From Acetivibrio sp964564015 (lineage in GTDB: Bacteria > Bacillota > Clostridia > Acetivibrionales > Acetivibrionaceae): a DNA stretch of 64,000 nucleotides. Under the pieces are notes generated by a model. The model was not told the origin of the DNA, searched no databases, and saw only the letters and a list, made by a program, of their open reading frames with translations. Location of the stretch: NCBI GenBank assembly GCA_964564015.1, contig CAZLZR010000011.1, forward strand, positions 1 through 64,000, written 5' to 3'. Below are positions 16,560 through 25,272 of the stretch, piece after piece (the first letter of the stretch is position 1; each line of letters begins with the position of its first letter). Position numbers and translations under genes: made by a program.

Positions 16560-17963
16560 CTATAGACTATCGCCAAAATCCTTCCTAAACTTCGAAACAA
16601 GTTTACTCTGCCAATCTGAAGTTGCAGCTAATTTACCGAAGAAGAAACGCAAAACCTTAGGCTCTTCTACAAATTTTATTCCGCCAATTAACTTACGGTT
16701 TTCATAAAGCCACTTAATTCGATCTACTGCATAATTTACCTGTGAAAGGGTAAATACACGTCTTGGCATTGCTAGACGAAGTAATTCCATATTGGAGAAA
16801 TGCTCATTTCCGTTTTCATCCCTTTGTTCGGATATAGTTCCTCTTTCCATACCACGTACACCACTTACTATATATAATGCTGAAGCAAGTGCACCTGCGG
16901 GATACTCACTTTGAGGAATATGGTCAACAAACTCCATAGCATTGAGATGACATCCTAAACCACCCGGAGGTGTAATAACAGGAATACCACTTTCCTGAAG
17001 TTTTTCACACATGTAAGCAATAAATTGCGGACCCTGGTTAATCATATTCTCATCCATTGTCTCTTCTAGCCCTACAGCAATTGCTTCTATCTCTCGCACA
17101 GACATTCCTCCATACGTGAGAAAACCTTCGTAAAGCGTTATTAGCTCACGGAGTTTCATATATATATCTTTGCTTCTGGTACAAATACCGCCTCCACGTG
17201 CACATCCAAGCTTACGTGCTGAAAAGTAAATAATATCAGAAAGATCTGCCATAGCACGGGCAATCTCCCGAATACTCATATCCTTGCACTTTTCTTCGCG
17301 GCTTTTAATGAAATATAGGTTATCTGCTAAAAGGCTTGCATCTAAGACAAGCATGATACCAAACTCATCGCAAACTTTTCGAATCTCCTGCATATTCTCA
17401 AGTGAGTGCGGTTGACCTCCAATCAGATTTGTACCTGTTTCCAGACGGACATAAGCGATTTTCTCTGCACCGTGCTTAGAAATGAGTCCTCTTAGCTTTG
17501 CAATATCCATATTTCCTTTAAATGGATAGTTACTTGTTGTTTTTAACCCTTCATCAATGATTATTTCTTCAACTGTACCGCCATTCAATGTAATATGGGC
17601 TTTAGATGTAGTAAAGTGATAATTCATAGGGATAATGTCTCCCGGTTTAACAAATCCCTGCGAAATAATATTTTCACAAGCTCTTCCCTGATGGGCCGGA
17701 AGAAAATACTCCATCCCAAAAATTTCTTTAATTTTATTTTCCAACTTTGTAAAGGTCGCAGAACCGGCATAACTATCGTCTGCTTCCATCATAGCAGCAA
17801 GCTGCTTGTCACTCATAGCATTTACCCCGCTATCAGTAAGCATATCCATAAAAACATCACGGTTTTTTAGTAAAAAAGTGTTGTTTCCAGCCTCGCTTAT
17901 AGCTTCAAGCCTACGTTCAATGGGAACAAGATCCAGTTTCTGTACTATCCTCACCTTGTGCAT
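16560..17963 (-). CDS. Tyrosine phenol-lyase/tryptophanase family PLP enzyme (divergent)
   Basis: A 467-residue beta-eliminating lyase. Family landmarks are clear: LLTDSG-like MLTDSGVNAMSDKQ, Tyr65 in SYAGS, Arg94 in HQGR, Asn179 in TNLIGGQP, Asp208 in LDAS, Lys251 in SARK (the PLP lysine) and a C-terminal MPRRVFT. It is closer to tyrosine phenol-lyase than to tryptophanase. However, the arginine that follows the PLP-binding Asp (DATR in both characterised enzymes) is leucine here (DASL, Leu211), and the residue before the PLP lysine is Arg, not Lys. Substrate is therefore uncertain: it may deaminate tyrosine or tryptophan, or act on another beta-substituted amino acid. It stands alone, about 2.1 kb upstream of the biosynthetic operon's first gene on the same strand. 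Confidence 0.8.
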   Translation of the reverse strand: MHKVRIVQKLDLVPIERRLEAISEAGNNTFLLKNRDVFMDMLTDSGVNAMSDKQLAAMMEADDSYAGSATFTKLENKIKEIFGMEYFLPAHQGRACENIISQGFVKPGDIIPMNYHFTTSKAHITLNGGTVEEIIIDEGLKTTSNYPFKGNMDIAKLRGLISKHGAEKIAYVRLETGTNLIGGQPHSLENMQEIRKVCDEFGIMLVLDASLLADNLYFIKSREEKCKDMSIREIARAMADLSDIIYFSARKLGCARGGGICTRSKDIYMKLRELITLYEGFLTYGGMSVREIEAIAVGLEETMDENMINQGPQFIAYMCEKLQESGIPVITPPGGLGCHLNAMEFVDHIPQSEYPAGALASALYIVSGVRGMERGTISEQRDENGNEHFSNMELLRLAMPRRVFTLSQVNYAVDRIKWLYENRKLIGGIKFVEEPKVLRFFFGKLAATSDWQSKLVSKFRKDFGDSL

Positions 17964-18319
17964 TTCTAAAGGTACATTGCCACCATAAAAAAAATTTTAC
18001 TTGAGACATACATTAATCACCCCTAATTTTATTTTTACAAATTTATCAGGCCGGTATTATAGGACAGTACAGTATACAAATTTACTGCATAAAATACAAA
18101 AATACCCTTTGCAGGGTATCGTTAAGAAAAGTCCATTAATATTGGATCTTATAAGCTTGATTGACAGAAAACGAGAAACCATATTACCAAACAACAAAGC
18201 CAATCAGCATAATAAGCTTATATTAATTAAAATTTTTACTCATCAACAGTATTTTTCTACCATAATACCATGCTACACAAATATTTTATAACTAATCTCC
18301 CAAACATTCAACAATTATT
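17964..18319. other. Gene-free stretch between lyase gene and transposase remnant
   Basis: AT-rich, no credible coding frame. It contains partial inverted sequence around ATAAGCTT (about 18150-18225). It probably holds the promoter of the lyase-like gene and decayed IS DNA. Confidence 0.4.
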
Positions 18320-18690
18320 TTTGCCGGGTACAATAAAAGTTTTCATGACTGCACAAACTACTTCTTTGAAATTGAGCACGAAGTTGGGCTTAAGCAGTAT
18401 GGTGTATCAAAAGAGCATAGACCAAATCCAATTGTCTAAATGGGGCTTTTTATGGATGGAGATGGCTTACCTCTCGCATTCTGCATTAACAAAGGAAATA
18501 GTAATGAGCAAACCACTTTGAAGCCTTTGGAGCAAAAAATCATTTCTGATTTCGGACTTTCAAAATTTATTGTTTACACAGATGCTGGTCTTGCTTCTAC
18601 TACTAACCGTATATTCAACAATATGCAAAACCGGCTTTTAACACTACACAGTCCATTAAAATAAAGTTTCAAAAATGTAGTACAATCACC
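18320..18690 (+). pseudogene. Broken IS4/IS1634-type transposase (middle part)
   Basis: The reading order FHDCTNYFFEIE, GLKQYGVSKEHRPNPIV, stop, MGLFMDGDGLPLAFC, NEQTTLKPLEQKIISDF, FIVYTDAGL matches the catalytic core of IS1634-like transposases, including the first catalytic Asp (DCTNYFF) and the later one (TDAG). A TAA interrupts the frame at about 18437, where relatives have Gln (CAA), consistent with one C-to-T change. A frameshift follows near 18640, where TTQSIK continues in another frame. N- and C-terminal parts are missing. Confidence 0.75.
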
Positions 18691-18699
18691 CATGTCGTT

Positions 18700-18764
18700 A
18701 GCTCCTTTGTTAAATGATGTGGTTGCTTGTCAGGGCGAACCCACTTGATATTAACAAAGGAGCT
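18700..18764. repeat. 14-bp perfect inverted repeat with 37-nt spacer
   Basis: AGCTCCTTTGTTAA (18700-18713) and its exact complement (18751-18764). It lies just after the transposase remnant. It could be an IS end, a 65-bp MITE-like insertion or a hairpin. Confidence 0.55.
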
Positions 18765-18836
18765 TTCATACTTTCTACAGGTAAATATTACAGTTGAGTT
18801 TTTTCAAAATTTTTTATGCAACAACAATGATATAAA

Positions 18837-18932
18837 TTTAATATTTTTACATAGTTTGCGTAGCTTTTTTAGAAATACTGGAGGCAGACTGTTGAAAGTC
18901 GTGATTAATAAAATGGAAATGATTTTTCATCC
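18837..18932. repeat. ~100-bp repeat, copy 2 (partner at 15020-15123)
   Basis: Near-identical to 15020-15123 over its last ~50 bp and similar across the rest. It lies downstream of the broken transposase, immediately before the guaA terminator. Confidence 0.7.
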
Positions 18933-18953
18933 TGGACAAGAAATATCAGATCA

Positions 18954-18993
18954 AAAAAACTACAACCCTCACAAATGCTGGGTTGTAGTTTTT
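18954..18993 (-). terminator. guaA terminator
   Basis: Perfect stem AAAAACTACAACCC/GGGTTGTAGTTTTT, 11-nt loop. On the minus strand it ends in a run of T, 8 nt after the guaA stop. Confidence 0.85.
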
Positions 18994-19000
18994 CACTCAA

Positions 19001-20536
19001 TTATTCCCACTCAATAGTTGCAGGCGGCTTACTTGTAACATCATACACTATCCTGTTTATGTGTTTAACCTCATTAACAATTCTATTTGAGATCTTCTCC
19101 AAAATATCATAAGGAATACGTGCCCAATCGGCTGTCATGAAGTCTGTCGTAGTAACAGCACGTAGTGCAAGTGTATAATCATAGGTTCTTTCGTCACCCA
19201 TTACCCCAACACTTCTCATTCCGGTAAGAACTGTGAAGTACTGGTTAATTTCTTTATCAAGGCCAGCCTTTGCAATTTCCTCCCTGAAAATATGGTCGGA
19301 ATCTCTTAAAATCTCAAGCTTTTCCTTGGTTATGTCGCCAATAATCCTTATAGCCAGACCAGGGCCTGGGAAAGGCTGTCTCATAACTATTTCATCAGGT
19401 ATTCCAAGCTCTTTGCCCACTTTTCTTACTTCATCTTTGAACAAATTTCTTAAAGGCTCAATTATCTCCTTGAAATCAACGTGTTCAGGTAATCCACCTA
19501 CATTGTGATGGCTCTTTATAACAGCAGCATTTCCCAATCCACTCTCAATTACATCGGGATATATGGTTCCCTGAACAAGGAAATCAACTGTTCCTATTTT
19601 CTTTGCCTCCACCTCAAACACTCTTATAAATTCTTCTCCGATAATCTTTCTCTTTGTTTCAGGATCAGTAACCCCTGCCAGCTTTTCCAAAAACCTGTCT
19701 TCCACATTAGCCCTTACCAGATTTATATCATACTGGTTCCGGAATACTTCCTCAACCTGATCCCCTTCAAATTTGCGAAGGAGGCCATGGTCTACAAAAA
19801 TACAGGTAAGCTGCTTACCGATTGCTTTATGAATCAAAACTGCTGCGACAGAAGAATCTACTCCTCCGGACAGTGCACACAAAACCTTTTTATCTCCAAC
19901 CTTCTCTTTTATTGCTTTTATAGACTGTTCAACAAAGGAGGACATCTTCCAGTCACCGGAACATCCGCAAACGTCAAAGAGGAAATTATTCAATATATCC
20001 CTTCCTCTTGGTGTATGAAGAACTTCCGGATGGAACTGAACCCCGTACAGTTTTTTCTGTGCATTTTCCATTGCCCCGGTCGGACAGTTTTGGGAATATG
20101 CTGTCTTTATAAATCCTTCCGGCATTTTATCAACAAAATAGGTATGACTCATCCAACATGTTGACACATTGTCTATGCCCTTAAACAGCGTACTCGAAAC
20201 ATCAAAGTTAATGTCTATCTTGCCATACTCGCGGGAATCAGCCTTTCTAACCTCTCCACCGAGCACATAGCTCATAAGCTGCATTCCATAGCATATACCC
20301 AGAACCGGGATACCTAAAGAAAATATCTCCTTCTCGCATTTTGGCGCATCAGGGTCAAGAACTGATGCAGGCCCTCCGGTAAAAATTATCCCTTTCGGAT
20401 TCATTGATTTTATTCTATCTATAGAAGCGTTATAAGGTATAACTTCACAATACACATTTGCCTCTCTAACTCTTCTTGCTATAAGCTGATTATACTGTCC
20501 TCCAAAATCAAGAACCAAAACTAACTCATTATTCAA
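19001..20536 (-). CDS. guaA: GMP synthase (glutamine-hydrolysing)
   Basis: A 511-residue two-domain enzyme converting XMP to GMP with ATP and glutamine. The N-terminal class I glutamine amidotransferase has the nucleophile Cys in GICYGMQ and the catalytic HPE in GVQFHPEVLHT. The ATP pyrophosphatase domain has the P-loop LSGGVDSSV. The C-terminal dimerisation domain ends in the canonical KPPATIEWE. Start is TTG at 20536 with AAGGAG about 9 nt upstream; length matches the family. Single gene with its own terminator. No purine riboswitch is evident in the 115 nt upstream. Confidence 0.98.
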   Translation of the reverse strand: MNNELVLVLDFGGQYNQLIARRVREANVYCEVIPYNASIDRIKSMNPKGIIFTGGPASVLDPDAPKCEKEIFSLGIPVLGICYGMQLMSYVLGGEVRKADSREYGKIDINFDVSSTLFKGIDNVSTCWMSHTYFVDKMPEGFIKTAYSQNCPTGAMENAQKKLYGVQFHPEVLHTPRGRDILNNFLFDVCGCSGDWKMSSFVEQSIKAIKEKVGDKKVLCALSGGVDSSVAAVLIHKAIGKQLTCIFVDHGLLRKFEGDQVEEVFRNQYDINLVRANVEDRFLEKLAGVTDPETKRKIIGEEFIRVFEVEAKKIGTVDFLVQGTIYPDVIESGLGNAAVIKSHHNVGGLPEHVDFKEIIEPLRNLFKDEVRKVGKELGIPDEIVMRQPFPGPGLAIRIIGDITKEKLEILRDSDHIFREEIAKAGLDKEINQYFTVLTGMRSVGVMGDERTYDYTLALRAVTTTDFMTADWARIPYDILEKISNRIVNEVKHINRIVYDVTSKPPATIEWE

Positions 20537-20607
20537 GCTAACAACTCCTTCAATAAATATGATTTCTAATTATAACTAAATTTAATGCCTATTGCAAAAC
20601 AAATATT

Positions 20608-20652
20608 GTATGGGTGCATTTAATAAATGTGAAGAAAAATATACACCCATAC
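20608..20652. repeat. 45-bp palindromic repeat, copy 1 (partner at 24997-25043)
   Basis: GTATGGGTGCAT and ATACACCCATAC arms flank taataaatgtgaagaaaaat. The same unit recurs at 24997-25043 with two or three changes, and a partial copy of one half at about 56975-56997. It ends on the stop codon of the radical SAM gene and could double as its transcription end. Confidence 0.7.
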
Positions 20653-21593
20653 TATTGTCGGAAAACACAAGCTCTTCCATTCAGATAATCAAATAATCTC
20701 CCCTGATATCTGCCTTCATCGAGCATTTTCTTTTCAATCATATCGTGTAATTTCCACCAACTCATACCCCAGTTGCAAAACAGACTACGCTCTTCCGGGG
20801 CACGACCTAAAAGTCTTTGAACTACTATTGACGGATTCAGATATTCCAAAAAGGCTATTGTCCTTTCGATATATTCCTCACAACCTAATGGTGTTATCTC
20901 TCCGGAAATATATTTATCACCCAGTTCAGTGTCCTTCAAAATATACATAGAGTGGCACTTAACCTGATTAACTTTTAGTGCCGACAGGATTCTTGCTCCT
21001 TCAATGGCATCATCCATTAAATCCATGGGTAGGTCTAAAATATAATGGGCACAGGATTCAAGTCCGTAATTTCTGATGGACAATACGGCATCAATAAATT
21101 CCGCCAGCAGATGCCCCCTGTTCAGTTTCTTCAACGTATGGTAATTAACGGTCTGAAGGCCTAGTTCAATGACTATATCCATAGACTTCTCCTGTTTTAT
21201 TTCCCTCAGAAACTCAAGATATGTGTGGGGTACACAATCCGGACGGGTTGAAATATATATGGCAACAATATTCTCCCTGCATGCCTCCAATATGTACTTT
21301 TTAAAATCACATAGCGGAAGGTAGGTATTTGAATAGTTCTGAAAGTATGCAATAAACTTTTCAGATTTATAATTTTCACCTATATATTTTGAATTCATAC
21401 CAAGCTGCTCACTTACACTCAAAAAACTGGGTAAATTTTCAAAACCCGCACCCTCATCTCCACAGAACGTGCAGCCTTTGGTGCTTATTCTTCCGTCCCT
21501 GTTCGGACATGTGACAGGCAGATTTAAAGGGAGTTTGTATACTTTTGTACCATATCTGCTTTTTAAAAAATCCGAAAACTTATTATATAGCAT
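20652..21593 (-). CDS. TIGR01212 family radical SAM protein (YhcC-like)
   Basis: About 313 residues with the radical SAM cluster motif in the family-specific form TCPNRDGRISTKGCTFC, followed by the GAGF glycine patch and a TIM-barrel-like domain (IYISTRPDCVP, ELGLQTVNY). The family is widespread, its substrate not firmly known. The ATG at 21593 is preferred because AAAGGAAAT lies 6 nt upstream; a GTG 15 nt further out lies inside this ribosome site. It ends on a palindromic repeat. Confidence 0.88.
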   Translation of the reverse strand: MLYNKFSDFLKSRYGTKVYKLPLNLPVTCPNRDGRISTKGCTFCGDEGAGFENLPSFLSVSEQLGMNSKYIGENYKSEKFIAYFQNYSNTYLPLCDFKKYILEACRENIVAIYISTRPDCVPHTYLEFLREIKQEKSMDIVIELGLQTVNYHTLKKLNRGHLLAEFIDAVLSIRNYGLESCAHYILDLPMDLMDDAIEGARILSALKVNQVKCHSMYILKDTELGDKYISGEITPLGCEEYIERTIAFLEYLNPSIVVQRLLGRAPEERSLFCNWGMSWWKLHDMIEKKMLDEGRYQGRLFDYLNGRACVFRQ

Positions 21594-21620
21594 TTTATTT
21601 CCTTTCACTACTGTTTAGGT

Positions 21621-21669
21621 ACTCAACTTTCCCACTTATAGTATTTTGAGGCTCTGGAAAAGTTGAGTT
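21621..21669. terminator. Inverted repeat at the end of larC
   Basis: ACTCAACTTTCCC and GGAAAAGTTGAGT arms overlap the larC stop codon. No T-run follows on the minus strand, so it may be a weak terminator or an mRNA 3' hairpin. Confidence 0.4.
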
Positions 21670-22981
21670 ATTTATCCTTCAAAACACCTTTTTCATATAC
21701 AGCATTATAAACCTTCCATAGAGGTATTTCCCTGCTTATGGCTATTTTCCTGCAATCCTCATATTCCGGTGCAAACTTCCTGAAATCTCCGATACTTGAA
21801 ACTTTCACCCTTATCTCACCAAACTCCGTATTTACCTTAACTATTTCTCTATCCATCTTGTATCTCTGAGAAATAGTTTTTCTTATACCTAATGTTGAGG
21901 TCTCTTTCAGAATTGCATCCACAATAACCTGTTCAGAATCCTTTTCGCACAATACGGTAAGTAAAACTGCGGGACGGTTTTTCTTCATATAAACCGGCGT
22001 GTAAAATACGTCCAATGCTCCCAGTTCAAAAAGTTTATCCATTACAAACCCGAGCATTTCAGCACTCATATCATCAATATTGGTCTCTAAAACCACAATC
22101 TCATCTTTTATATCATTTGTTTCAGCCATAGTCCCAAATATACATCTTAACGCATTCAACCTGCCAGTATCCCTCTTACCCGAACCATAGCCAACCTTAT
22201 TTACCTTGATTGCAGGTATGCTACCGAAACTGTCGGCCAGACACTTTATGATTCCGATACCGGTAGGCGTAATCAGTTCCGTATTTATATCCTCTGTAAT
22301 ATAAGGAATGTTGCCACCGGATAGCATCTCAAGGACAGCCGGCACAGGAACAGGTAACCTGCCGTGTTTGCATTCTATAAAGCCTGTCCCGTCATGGAGA
22401 GGTGACGAGTAAACTCTATCTATCTCAAGCATATCAAGGCATATAGCCGCTCCTACTATATCTACGATTGAATCAATCGCTCCCACCTCATGGAAATGTA
22501 CCTCATCAATACTTTTGTTATGTACTTTTGCTTCTGCCATTGCAATTTCTGTGAACACTTTTTTACTGAATTCCTTCACATTGCTTTTTAAATCACTTGC
22601 ATCAATCAGCATTTCAATGTCCTTAAGATTTCTTGCGTTATGGTCGTGATCGCGGCTATGAGCGTGGGTGTGGCTATGGTCATGGCCATGGACATGATCA
22701 TGCTTATGATCATGTTTATGATTATGTCTATGAGGTTCATGATGCTCCTCATATTGGCAATGTTCATGCCGGTCATCTTCATTTTCCTTCAAAATAACCT
22801 CAACATCAGTTACTGCAATTGAGTTTTTAACCTTCTTTTTTATAACAAGGTCATATCCTGATAGGTTTAGCTTGGCTAACTCTCTTTTAAATTCCTGTTC
22901 ATCAATCCCAAGATCGATAAGTGCTCCAAGCACCATATCGCCACTTATACCGGAAAAACAGTCAAAATATAACACTCTCAT
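21668..22981 (-). CDS. larC: Nickel-pincer cofactor biosynthesis protein LarC
   Basis: 437 residues, DUF111 family. The N-terminus LYFDCFSGISGDM is typical. A histidine/aspartate-rich stretch (about residues 71-114, HRHNHKHDHKHDH-like) probably binds nickel. The core contains HFHEVGAIDSIVDIVGA and ITPTGIGI. In Lactiplantibacillus LarC inserts Ni into the pyridinium bisthiocarboxylate cofactor using CTP. It follows larB after 19 nt, so they form an operon. Unlike many lactobacilli, the gene is not visibly split. No larE or larA is in the window. Confidence 0.95.
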   Translation of the reverse strand: MRVLYFDCFSGISGDMVLGALIDLGIDEQEFKRELAKLNLSGYDLVIKKKVKNSIAVTDVEVILKENEDDRHEHCQYEEHHEPHRHNHKHDHKHDHVHGHDHSHTHAHSRDHDHNARNLKDIEMLIDASDLKSNVKEFSKKVFTEIAMAEAKVHNKSIDEVHFHEVGAIDSIVDIVGAAICLDMLEIDRVYSSPLHDGTGFIECKHGRLPVPVPAVLEMLSGGNIPYITEDINTELITPTGIGIIKCLADSFGSIPAIKVNKVGYGSGKRDTGRLNALRCIFGTMAETNDIKDEIVVLETNIDDMSAEMLGFVMDKLFELGALDVFYTPVYMKKNRPAVLLTVLCEKDSEQVIVDAILKETSTLGIRKTISQRYKMDREIVKVNTEFGEIRVKVSSIGDFRKFAPEYEDCRKIAISREIPLWKVYNAVYEKGVLKDK

Positions 22982-23000
22982 TCCAAAAGTCCAATCCCTT

Positions 23001-23747
23001 CTACAACTTATTTATCATTGCTGCTAAAAAACCAGCCCCAAACCCATTATCAATATTTACCACACCGATTCCAGTTGCACAGCTGTTAAGCATAGTGAGA
23101 AGTGCGGACAAACCTCCAAAATTTGCTCCATATCCGACACTGGTTGGAACTGCTATTACAGGCTTGTCAACCAAACCGCTAACAACACTTGCAAGAGCAC
23201 CTTCCATTCCTGCAACCACCACTATAACGTTAGCTTTTATAATAATGTCTTTTCTGGCAAATAATCTATGTATCCCGGCAACTCCCACATCATACACTCT
23301 TTCAACCCTCTGTCCCATTGTTTCGCATGTGACGGCAGCTTCTTCCGCAACAGGGATATCAGAAGTACCCGCTGTAACAACAGCAATCATTTTTTCTGTT
23401 CTCGGAATCTCTCTCTTCTTAACAACAACTATTCTTGCACTCTCATAATAAACAGCATCATCTGTTATCTCCCTGATTTTATCAAAAACTTCCCGTGATG
23501 CTCTTGTAGCCATAATATTATTATTACTCTTAATCAGTCTTTCTATAATAGCTCCGATCTGCTCAAGGGTCTTCCCCTGACAATATATAACTTCCGGATA
23601 ACCATTCCGTATGTTTCTGTGATGATCAACCTTTGCAAAGCCCAAGTCTTCAAAAGGCAGTTTTTTCAAATCAGCCAGAGCTTCATCCACACTTAATTGT
23701 CCATTTTTTACTTCTTCCAGCATTTTTCTCAATGCTTCCGAATCCAT
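23001..23747 (-). CDS. larB: Nickel-pincer cofactor biosynthesis protein LarB
   Basis: About 248 residues, related to the PurE-type AIR carboxylase fold (VVTAGTSDIPVAEEA, GMEGALASVVSGLVDKPVIAVPTS, GYGANFGGL). LarB carboxylates and hydrolyses nicotinic acid adenine dinucleotide in the first step of nickel-pincer cofactor synthesis. The start at 23747 (MDSEALRKM) is chosen because GAGGAAAG lies 7-8 nt upstream; an upstream in-frame ATG at 23777 lacks a site. First gene of the larB-larC pair. Confidence 0.94.
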   Translation of the reverse strand: MDSEALRKMLEEVKNGQLSVDEALADLKKLPFEDLGFAKVDHHRNIRNGYPEVIYCQGKTLEQIGAIIERLIKSNNNIMATRASREVFDKIREITDDAVYYESARIVVVKKREIPRTEKMIAVVTAGTSDIPVAEEAAVTCETMGQRVERVYDVGVAGIHRLFARKDIIIKANVIVVVAGMEGALASVVSGLVDKPVIAVPTSVGYGANFGGLSALLTMLNSCATGIGVVNIDNGFGAGFLAAMINKL

Positions 23748-23830
23748 ACTTCTTTCCTCGCTTTCGCTACAAGTCATATTAAAGTAATTATAGTTTAAAT
23801 TTAAGTTCCTGCTCTAAATACTAACTTTCA

Positions 23831-23914
23831 CTACTTAGGGATAACGAAAAAATAACTTCCTATTCTCATATTTTGAAACATTTTTAAATCAAGTTTTTTC
23901 GTTATCCAGAGTAG
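23831..23914. repeat. Long inverted repeat upstream of larB
   Basis: GGATAACGAAAAAA (23839-23852) and TTTTTTCGTTATCC (23894-23907) are perfect arms with ~41 nt between, and the flanking CTACT bases extend the match imperfectly. The GATAACG/CGTTATC core resembles one hairpin of the double-hairpin repeat at 15443 and 57221, and the AACGAAAAAATAACTT part resembles the palindrome at 14564. Confidence 0.6.
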
Positions 23915-23955
23915 AAACTTATATTTTAGTCAAATCTCAACTTCAAGATAATATC

Positions 23956-24828
23956 TCATGTTTCTCCAAGTATCCCCTTTAAGCTCAGCACATCATCATC
24001 CTTAAGATTACCCTTTTTGACAGCAAGGTCTATAGTTTCTCTTCCCAAGAGCCTGTATATAGCTTCAAACTCCGGAATTTCACAGGATATAGCCTTGAGA
24101 TGCTGTCCTACAACTTTATGGTCACCTCTTGATATTGGCCCTGTAAGAGCATTAATATATCCAAGCTTCTCAATATTATCCACTGTATTTTTTAAAAGGG
24201 GCATAAAAGCATTAATTGCCGCCTCTTCATCCATGCCTGACTTTAAAAGCATCTCATGCATAATATAGAAGAGAGTGACTGTATAGTTTGATATCATACA
24301 CGCTGCAGCATGGTACAAGGTTTTCTGTTCTTTCCTTATGAAAATCATTTTTGCATTTAATTTGTCAGCTATCTTTGAGGCACATTTGCGTGCTTTATCA
24401 CAACCCTCAAACCCAAAAAAGCAGCCGAATAACTTTTGCCAGCTGTTTTCTCTGTCTGCAAAGGTCTGTATCGGGTGAAAAGAACCGGTGTATGCACCCA
24501 TATCAACTAATGGCTGTAAAACCTCAGAGGACAGTGCACCACTCAAATGGAAAAAAACTTTTCCACTAACCGATTCTGATTTAAAACTTGACGCAATATG
24601 AGAAGCCATATTTTCTATATCATTATCCGGAACACATAAAAAAATAACTTCTGAATTTATAATAACGGCATCCAGACAGTTGTCCATCTCTAAATTAAGC
24701 TTTCTGCAAAGCGATTGGCATGATTCTTCACTTCTGCTGTATATACCGGAAATACTAAACTCCAATTTATTCATAGCAACAGCTAAAGCATTTCCCAGCT
24801 TTCCTGCACCAATTATCCCAATATTCAT
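23956..24828 (-). CDS. Rossmann-fold/DUF2520 protein (ketopantoate reductase-like)
   Basis: About 290 residues. The N-terminal dinucleotide-binding motif IGIIGAGKLGNALA precedes a DUF2520 C-terminal helical domain (HLSGALSSEVL, GSFHPIQTFAD, LYHAAACMISNY, LTGPISRGD). In clostridia this family often neighbours pantothenate genes and is thought to be a reductase or dehydrogenase; the reaction is not established, and no pan genes are seen here. ATG at 24828 is preferred: the GGAGG that would serve it lies inside the longer GTG-started frame (24843). Confidence 0.88.
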   Translation of the reverse strand: MNIGIIGAGKLGNALAVAMNKLEFSISGIYSRSEESCQSLCRKLNLEMDNCLDAVIINSEVIFLCVPDNDIENMASHIASSFKSESVSGKVFFHLSGALSSEVLQPLVDMGAYTGSFHPIQTFADRENSWQKLFGCFFGFEGCDKARKCASKIADKLNAKMIFIRKEQKTLYHAAACMISNYTVTLFYIMHEMLLKSGMDEEAAINAFMPLLKNTVDNIEKLGYINALTGPISRGDHKVVGQHLKAISCEIPEFEAIYRLLGRETIDLAVKKGNLKDDDVLSLKGILGET

Positions 24829-24996
24829 TCCGAATTCCTCCACAAACCCAGGCCAATTACTATTAAGAATGATAATTTCATTTAATTCTCAACTCTTCCT
24901 TTTCCCTTAATAATACCACAAACATAAATGTATATATAGCATTCACACAAACTTTTTGAGAAGAGTTGTACATGGTATGTATTTTTAACGCCATGA

Positions 24997-25043
24997 TTTA
25001 TGGGTGCATGTAATAAATGTGAAGAAAAATATGCACCCATGAT
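24997..25043. repeat. 45-bp palindromic repeat, copy 2 (partner at 20608-20652)
   Basis: ATGGGTGCAT and ATGCACCCAT arms with the same internal taataaatgtgaagaaaaat as at 20608-20652. Located in the divergent intergenic region between the DUF2520 gene and the 997-residue secreted protein. Confidence 0.7.
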
Positions 25044-25272
25044 TTAATAGAAATTTGTGGTATAAACGCACTAGTTATTTTAAGAGCATATTTCACTTAT
25101 TTTACAATCAGTTTACACTCATTGTCTAATACCTTGTCTTCTGATATTATACTAATATACAATGCAATTTTAGTGCCCTTGATACATATTTTAGAGCAAT
25201 AAAATTGATTTCTTACTCCGATATTTACAGATTATTCCAAATAATATTTATACATATTGAGGTTGTGTTGCT

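Noticed and set aside
19505..20164. 219-codon frame antisense to guaA
   Set aside because: Shadow of guaA; Cys/Phe-rich product without motifs or a ribosome site.
24877..24975. Inverted repeat CAACTCTTC/GAAGAGTTG before the 997-residue gene
   Set aside because: Nine-base arms 60 or more nt apart in AT-rich DNA; not convincing as an element or operator.
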